NCBI GenBank assembly: GCA_017502425.1
Contig: JAFVVB010000091.1
Coordinates: 1 to 9,515, forward strand
Direction of reading: 5' to 3'
Source of the DNA: Ruminococcus sp.
Lineage (GTDB): Bacteria; Bacillota; Clostridia; Oscillospirales; Acutalibacteraceae
Length of the DNA: 9,515 nt
Shown here: positions 6,367 through 9,515 of the stretch, in pieces
Layout of the letters: every line of letters begins with the position of its first letter
Numbering within the stretch: the stretch's first letter is position 1
The notes under the pieces: generated by a model
Databases searched by the model: none
What the model was told of the DNA's origin: nothing
The model's input: the letters and a program-made list of their open reading frames with translations, nothing else
Made by a program: the position numbers and the translations under genes

Positions 6367-7149
6367 TTGCAGTATAATAAGGTTGAAATCTGCGGAGTTA
6401 ATACATCGAAACTAAAAGTGCTTTCAGAAAAAGAGAAGAGAGAGTTGATTAAAGTAATTCGTACAGGTACGAAAGCTCAGGCGCAGGATGCACGGGAAAA
6501 GATGATAAACGGAAATCTGAGACTTGTGCTTTCTGTGATTCAGCGTTTTGTCAACAGAGGTGAAAACTTAGATGATTTATTTCAGGTGGGAGTAATCGGA
6601 CTTATTAAAGCAATCGATAATTTCGATCCGACACTTGATGTGCGTTTTTCTACCTACGGTGTTCCGATGGTGTGTGGTGAATTAAGACGCTATCTCAGAG
6701 ATAATAATTCGATTCGTGTTTCACGTTCAATGCGTGATACAGCGTACCATGCTATGCAGATAAAAGAGGAGCTTACTAATAAAAACGGCAGAGAACCTAC
6801 TGTTGAAGAAATCGCTGAAATTATGGATGTACCTAAAGAAAACGTTGTACTAGCACTGGAATCGATAGTAGAGCCGGTGTCGCTTTATGAACCTGTATTT
6901 TCTGAAGGAAACGATACTATATACGTTATGGATCAGGTTGGAGATAAGTGCGATGATAACGATTGGCTTGACGAAATAGCTATAAAAGAAGCGATAAGAA
7001 AGCTCAGCGACAGAGAAAAACGTATATTATCATTACGCTATTTTAAGGGTAAAACCCAGATGGAAGTGGCTACGGAAATAGGTATCAGTCAGGCTCAGGT
7101 CAGCAGAATAGAAAAAGGCGCTCTGAGTTTTATAAAGAGAGAGCTGTAA
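6367..7149 (+). CDS. sigG: Sporulation forespore-specific RNA polymerase sigma factor SigG
   Basis: The late forespore sigma factor, which switches on genes for spore germination and DNA protection. From the TTG at 6367 it is 260 residues, the same length as B. subtilis SigG, and begins MQYNKVEICGVNTSKL, matching the diagnostic SigG N-terminus (NKVEICGVDTSKL). Region 2 covers about 46-116 (NLDDLFQVGVIGLIKAIDNF; STYGVPM; GELRRYLRD), region 3 about 120-200, and region 4 about 211-258, with the helix-turn-helix at QMEVATEIGISQAQVSRIEK. Asn48 matches B. subtilis Asn45, which I recall as the residue needed for inhibition by the anti-sigma factor CsfB/Gin. An upstream TTG at 6325 would add 14 non-conserved residues inside the hairpin and is not credible. 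sigE, often next to sigG in spore formers, is absent; rmuC precedes it instead. The leader hairpin and TTG start suggest restrained translation. Confidence 0.95.
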   Translation: MQYNKVEICGVNTSKLKVLSEKEKRELIKVIRTGTKAQAQDAREKMINGNLRLVLSVIQRFVNRGENLDDLFQVGVIGLIKAIDNFDPTLDVRFSTYGVPMVCGELRRYLRDNNSIRVSRSMRDTAYHAMQIKEELTNKNGREPTVEEIAEIMDVPKENVVLALESIVEPVSLYEPVFSEGNDTIYVMDQVGDKCDDNDWLDEIAIKEAIRKLSDREKRILSLRYFKGKTQMEVATEIGISQAQVSRIEKGALSFIKREL

Positions 7150-7150
7150 C

Positions 7151-7184
7151 AAAAAAGACATACCAAAATCGGTATGTCTTTTTT
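7151..7184. terminator. Bidirectional terminator between sigG and the CHR transporter operon
   Basis: A perfect 14-bp inverted repeat (AAAAAAGACATACC at 7151-7164, six-base loop, GGTATGTCTTTTTT at 7171-7184) begins immediately after the sigG TAA. Its A6/T6 ends give a U-tract in both directions. It lies 10 bp from the stop of the convergent transporter gene. Confidence 0.93.
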
Positions 7185-7193
7185 AGCTTAGTA

Positions 7194-7763
7194 TTAAATT
7201 AAACCCGCGTATCCTGCTGCTATGCCACACATAGCCGATAAAACGACTATGATTACTGGGCTAAATTTCTTATAAAGAAGTAAAAACAACATAACAGCAA
7301 AGACGATAAGTGAAAACCAGAAGGTGGATGTGACGAAAACCGCGGTAGTCAAACCCTTTGGAAAGAATACTTCCAGTGCGATGGAAATGACAGTAGCAGC
7401 TATAAGACCTACTACTACGGATTTTAGTCCGAACATAGCACCTTTAACGGTTTTACTGTTTTTGAATTTATCGTAGATTTTAGCGATGATGAGAATGATG
7501 ATGAAAGCGGGTAGTACGACGCCTAAAGTAGCACACACAGCACCTGGAAATCCGCCTACCTGAGAGCCTACGTATGTTGAAATATTTACCGCAAAAGCTC
7601 CCGGAGTACTTTCGCTGACAGCTATGAAATCAACGAGCTCTGAAGTGGATAACCATCCGTGTGATAATACAGTTTCCTGTATGAACGGAATCATAGCGTA
7701 TCCGCCACCAAAGGTGAATGCTCCGATTTTAAAGAATTCCAGAAATAGGACTAAATATATCAT
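7194..7763 (-). CDS. Half-size CHR (chromate-type) transporter, second of pair
   Basis: A 189-residue membrane protein made of one CHR domain (Chromate_transp). The family motif FTFGGGYAMIP lies at residues 17-27, followed by a SESTPG block near 50-56 and a GAVCATLGVVLPAF helix (about 74-87); five to six hydrophobic segments are visible. Full-length ChrA proteins carry two such domains; here they are two adjacent genes, as in short-chain CHR pairs such as B. subtilis YwrA/YwrB, where the two halves are thought to work together with opposite topology. Chromate efflux is the named activity, but the natural substrate in an anaerobe may be another oxyanion or unknown. Its ATG overlaps the stop of the preceding pair member (ATGA, 7760-7763), so the two are translationally coupled. 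Confidence 0.9.
   Translation of the reverse strand: MIYLVLFLEFFKIGAFTFGGGYAMIPFIQETVLSHGWLSTSELVDFIAVSESTPGAFAVNISTYVGSQVGGFPGAVCATLGVVLPAFIIILIIAKIYDKFKNSKTVKGAMFGLKSVVVGLIAATVISIALEVFFPKGLTTAVFVTSTFWFSLIVFAVMLFLLLYKKFSPVIIVVLSAMCGIAAGYAGLI
7686..7712 (-). repeat. 27-bp exact direct repeat, copy A (CHR motif of second transporter gene)
   Basis: These 27 bases are identical to 8231-8257 and encode FGGGYAMIP with the same codon choices in both genes. The flanking sequence diverges quickly. Confidence 0.93.
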
Positions 7764-8326
7764 AGCTCCTTACCTCGCTTTCTTGCGATGAAAGAAGCTA
7801 CTATTCCTATAACAGCGCTTGATAAAATAATCACCAGTACGTTAGTCGAGAAAATAACGACCAGTAAAAACGAAACAGCCATTATAATGTAAGCTAGTAT
7901 ATGGTCAGGTGCTTTTTTGAACATCGAAACAACAGCCTTGATTATAAGTGCCAGTACACCTGCTCTGATACCTGTGAAAGCATATTTGACAATGTCGTAA
8001 GAGCTGAATTCTTTCAAAAAAATCGAAATGATGTAAATAATTATAAAAGACGGAAGAACTACTCCTAAAGTAGCGCAGAAAGCACCTAAAAAACCAGCTA
8101 CTCTATATCCGATGAAGGTAGCGGCACAGATAGCGATAGGGCCGGGAGTAGATTCGGAAATAGCTACTATATCAAGTAAATCTCCTGAACTTATCCACTT
8201 TCTATTTTTAGATGTTTCGTTTTCTATAATCGGAATCATAGCGTATCCGCCACCAAAAGTCACGACACCGATTTTCATAAAAGATAGAAGTATCTGTAAA
8301 TACAGCTTGAGTTTACTTTTTTTCAT
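7760..8326 (-). CDS. Half-size CHR (chromate-type) transporter, first of pair
   Basis: A 188-residue CHR-domain membrane protein starting MKKSKLKLYLQ. It has the motif VTFGGGYAMIP near residues 21-31, SESTPGPIAI near 54-63 and GAFCATLGVVLPSF near 78-91, with about five to six hydrophobic segments and a basic C-terminus (ARKRGKEL). The open frame extends up to an ATG at 8425, but that would overlap the upstream cysteine-rich gene by almost 100 bp and adds sequence without family character, so the start at 8326 is chosen. A modest ribosome site TTAGGAAA lies 13-18 nt upstream, and the start is one base after the TGA of the upstream gene (TGATATG), so coupling probably drives initiation. It is half of a short-chain CHR pair; the substrate is not deducible. 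Confidence 0.9.
   Translation of the reverse strand: MKKSKLKLYLQILLSFMKIGVVTFGGGYAMIPIIENETSKNRKWISSGDLLDIVAISESTPGPIAICAATFIGYRVAGFLGAFCATLGVVLPSFIIIYIISIFLKEFSSYDIVKYAFTGIRAGVLALIIKAVVSMFKKAPDHILAYIIMAVSFLLVVIFSTNVLVIILSSAVIGIVASFIARKRGKEL
8231..8257 (-). repeat. 27-bp exact direct repeat, copy B (CHR motif of first transporter gene)
   Basis: This is the partner of 7686-7712, in the same orientation, with starts 545 bp apart. It encodes the same FGGGYAMIP signature in the upstream transporter half. Confidence 0.93.
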
Positions 8327-8327
8327 A

Positions 8328-8507
8328 TCAGTTTTGTTTCCTAACAATTTTATAGTCATCACTGAATTTAAAGTATGAGCAACTGTCAACGGAAGATTGC
8401 ATAAACCTTGCGACATCGTCCTCATCTAAGTTAACCATACATTCGTAACAGTCGAAATGTTCGTTGTATATATAATATGCGCAGAATTCGCAACTTGATT
8501 TTGCCAT
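8328..8507 (-). CDS. Small cysteine-rich protein, DUF6472-like
   Basis: A 59-residue soluble acidic protein starting MAKSSCEFCAYYIYNE. Cysteines at 6, 9, 20 and 23 form two CX2C pairs separated by ten residues, with a fifth at 43, a pattern suggesting metal (zinc or Fe-S) binding. It also contains VNLDEDDVARF (25-35) and ends DDYKIVRKQN. I recognise this as resembling the small clostridial DUF6472 family, from memory and not verified; the function is unknown. The start at 8507 is preferred over an in-frame ATG at 8570, because that one lies upstream of the predicted transcription start and inside a terminator. The ribosome site is GGTGGTGAT (8511-8519), imperfect but well placed. It is first in the operon and joined to the CHR pair by a one-base gap. 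Confidence 0.8.
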   Translation of the reverse strand: MAKSSCEFCAYYIYNEHFDCYECMVNLDEDDVARFMQSSVDSCSYFKFSDDYKIVRKQN

Positions 8508-8526
8508 AAAATCACCACCATTTAAT

Positions 8527-8555
8527 ATTGTATCAAAAAGGTATTTTTTATGCAA
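8527..8555 (-). promoter_or_regulatory. Sigma-A promoter for the Cys-rich/CHR operon
   Basis: On the - strand, TTGCAT (8550-8555) and TACAAT (8527-8532) are spaced exactly 17 bp. The predicted start is near 8520, giving a very short leader of about 13 nt that just includes the ribosome site. This also supports the 8507 start codon. Confidence 0.75.
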
Positions 8556-8568
8556 GAAAAACGGGCAC

Positions 8569-8595
8569 AAAAAATGGGCGGTTATCCGCCCATTT
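8569..8595 (-). terminator. Rho-independent terminator of the DUF975 gene
   Basis: A 10-bp perfect GC-rich stem (AAATGGGCGG at 8572-8581, loop TTAT, CCGCCCATTT at 8586-8595) runs into TTTTTT on the - strand (8574-8569). It lies about 37 bp after the stop of the DUF975 gene and just upstream of the promoter of the next operon, so the two units are separate. Confidence 0.9.
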
Positions 8596-8631
8596 AAGTC
8601 TTATGTATTTTTTAGTGTTAACTGTCAAAAA

Positions 8632-9336
8632 TTACTGCATTGGCTGGTTGTACTGTGATGGATCATATGGCTGCTGTGGAGCACCATACATTGGCTGACC
8701 ATACATTGGCTGCTGGTTGTATGCAGGACCTGCAGCTGCTTTTAATGCTTCGTAGTAGTTAGCCTGTGCAGTCATATGGTAAGCCATTACCCAAAATGTG
8801 CCAAAACCAAGGCAAAGCGCACCAACAATGTACCAACCGATAAAGCTTAAATCAAGAACGAAAAGTTCGCCTTTATGGCCTTTAGTAATTCTCATACTTT
8901 CTTTAATACACTGGTTCCATGTCCAATCAGGGTGGTCAAGAGAAATATAGTAAGCCATTGAGTAAGAGTAAGCTTTAACAATACCAGGGACGATGAAAAG
9001 CAGAGCCCATAAAGTTGTAAAAAGACTGACCATAAAACCGAGTCCGAAGTCTTTACCGAATCTGTCTGAAAAGCTGAAGAATAAGTCGCCAACTTCAACT
9101 TTATTGTGGTTTCTTGCAAGCTTCATGAAAATCATTGATATACCAACAGCTAAAGGACCCGTAACAACGAGAGCAGCTAAACTACCAACGGTAGGAATTA
9201 TCGACAATACACCCATGATTAAATTGTAGATTAAAACGGCTAATACAGCTGAAAACCAGATGTTACCGAAAAGATCTTTTCCGAGCTGTGCTTTAGCGTT
9301 TTCTTTGATAGTTGCGCGATCTAATGTGTAGTTCAT
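8632..9336 (-). CDS. DUF975 family integral membrane protein
   Basis: A 234-residue multi-pass membrane protein of unknown function. DUF975 hallmarks are GPLAVGISMIFMKLAR (60-75), GDLFFSFSDRFGKDF (83-97), LWALLFIVPGIVKAYSYSMA (109-128), ISLDHPDW (131-138) and the block ITKGHKGELFVLDLSFIGW (150-168). Four or more hydrophobic helices are visible (about 25-48, 52-73, 99-124 and 157-186). From about 204 the protein turns into a Tyr/Pro/Gln-rich tail with QPMYG repeats, probably disordered. The family is common in Firmicutes and has no assigned reaction. The start is supported by TTGGGGG just upstream (9344-9350) and by a promoter at 9368-9396. It is monocistronic, with its own promoter and terminator. 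Confidence 0.92.
   Translation of the reverse strand: MNYTLDRATIKENAKAQLGKDLFGNIWFSAVLAVLIYNLIMGVLSIIPTVGSLAALVVTGPLAVGISMIFMKLARNHNKVEVGDLFFSFSDRFGKDFGLGFMVSLFTTLWALLFIVPGIVKAYSYSMAYYISLDHPDWTWNQCIKESMRITKGHKGELFVLDLSFIGWYIVGALCLGFGTFWVMAYHMTAQANYYEALKAAAGPAYNQQPMYGQPMYGAPQQPYDPSQYNQPMQ
8683..8712 (-). repeat. 15-bp perfect tandem duplication in the DUF975 tail
   Basis: ACCATACATTGGCTG occurs twice back to back (8683-8697 and 8698-8712, + strand reading). It encodes two QPMYG units at residues 209-218. Weaker relatives (CATATGGCTGCTG near 8664-8676 and TGGCTGGTTGTACTG at 8641-8655) flank it, so the tail probably grew by repeat expansion. Confidence 0.9.
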
Positions 9337-9367
9337 ATATAAACCCCCAATTTATTGTATTGAAACC

Positions 9368-9396
9368 ATTTTACCATTTATCTTGTGACAGGTCAA
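9368..9396 (-). promoter_or_regulatory. Sigma-A promoter for the DUF975 gene
   Basis: On the - strand, TTGACC (9391-9396) and TAAAAT (9368-9373) are separated by exactly 17 bp, with a predicted start near 9361 and a leader of about 25 nt containing GGGGG. This is a strong match for a vegetative promoter. Confidence 0.75.
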
Positions 9397-9447
9397 GAAT
9401 AATGACTCATATCTTGTGTTTTTAGGTTATTATTTATATGTAAGCTA

Positions 9448-9476
9448 TTGAATAGCCGATATTTTTGTGGTATAAT
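9448..9476 (+). promoter_or_regulatory. Near-consensus sigma-A promoter reading out of the right edge
   Basis: TTGAAT (9448-9453), a 17-bp spacer and a perfect TATAAT (9471-9476) are preceded by TG in extended -10 position (TGGTATAAT). It is divergent from the DUF975 promoter and drives an unseen gene to the right, with a start expected near 9483. Confidence 0.8.
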
Positions 9477-9491
9477 GCAACTAATTGTAAT

Positions 9492-9515
9492 ATGAGTAAC
9501 TATGTCGTTTTGAAA
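9492..9515 (+). CDS. Possible start of a gene cut by the right edge
   Basis: An ATG about 9 nt after the predicted start of the promoter at 9448-9476 opens eight codons (MSNYVVLK) to the window end without a stop. There is no Shine-Dalgarno sequence ahead of it, so either the message is nearly leaderless or the true start lies outside the window. Too short to identify. Confidence 0.25.

Noticed and set aside
8327..8425. Upstream ATG start for the first CHR transporter gene
   Set aside because: It overlaps the Cys-rich gene almost 100 bp out of frame and adds residues with no family match; the start at 8326 has coupling context and a normal CHR N-terminus.
8508..8570. Longer start (8570) for the Cys-rich small protein
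   Set aside because: It lies at the T-tract of the upstream terminator and before the predicted transcription start near 8520.
1..9515. CRISPR arrays, tRNA/rRNA genes, insertion sequences, prophage genes or a defence island
   Set aside because: No regularly spaced repeats, clover-leaf sequences, transposase or integrase motifs were seen on either strand, and all long frames are assigned to ordinary families.

Overview
The window looks like chromosomal DNA of an endospore-forming, moderately AT-rich Gram-positive anaerobe of class Clostridia, possibly an Oscillospiraceae/Ruminococcaceae-type gut bacterium. The main reasons are a forespore sigma factor SigG, Gram-positive-style lipoproteins, strong AGGAGG-type ribosome sites, a small cysteine-rich protein of a type I associate with Clostridia, and a DUF975 membrane protein. 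The genus is inference. No mobile element, phage gene, CRISPR array, tRNA or rRNA is visible, and coding density is high. No stretch over 300 bases lacks a gene.

Layout. Bases 1-2265 (+) hold the end of a polyamine ABC transporter operon: the potB tail, potC, and a potD-type lipoprotein with an unusual C-terminal membrane anchor. A bidirectional hairpin terminator at 2282-2310 separates it from a convergent two-gene operon (3874 down to 2325, -) encoding a cyclophilin lipoprotein and a HAD-family phosphatase. A 164-bp divergent promoter region follows. Next on + are a three-S1-repeat RNA-binding protein (4039-4959), rmuC (5042-6304, own sigma-A-type promoter) and sigG (6367-7149). The rmuC/sigG junction is the most interesting spot. 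One long hairpin looks like the rmuC terminator and also buries the whole sigG Shine-Dalgarno sequence, and sigG starts with TTG.

A second bidirectional terminator (7151-7184) separates sigG from a convergent, tightly coupled three-gene operon on -. It encodes a 59-residue cysteine-rich protein (DUF6472-like) and two half-size CHR (chromate-type) transporters that share an exact 27-bp repeat. Upstream of it, also on -, is a single-gene unit for a DUF975 membrane protein with a Tyr/Pro/Gln-rich tail containing a 15-bp tandem duplication. The right edge carries a near-consensus + strand promoter for a gene beyond the window.

The genes are mostly housekeeping: polyamine uptake, extracytoplasmic protein folding, DNA maintenance, sporulation control and ion transport. 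I do not see a wholly novel multi-gene system. The best leads are the sigG leader structure, the doubly anchored PotD, and the Cys-rich protein coupled to a CHR transporter pair.
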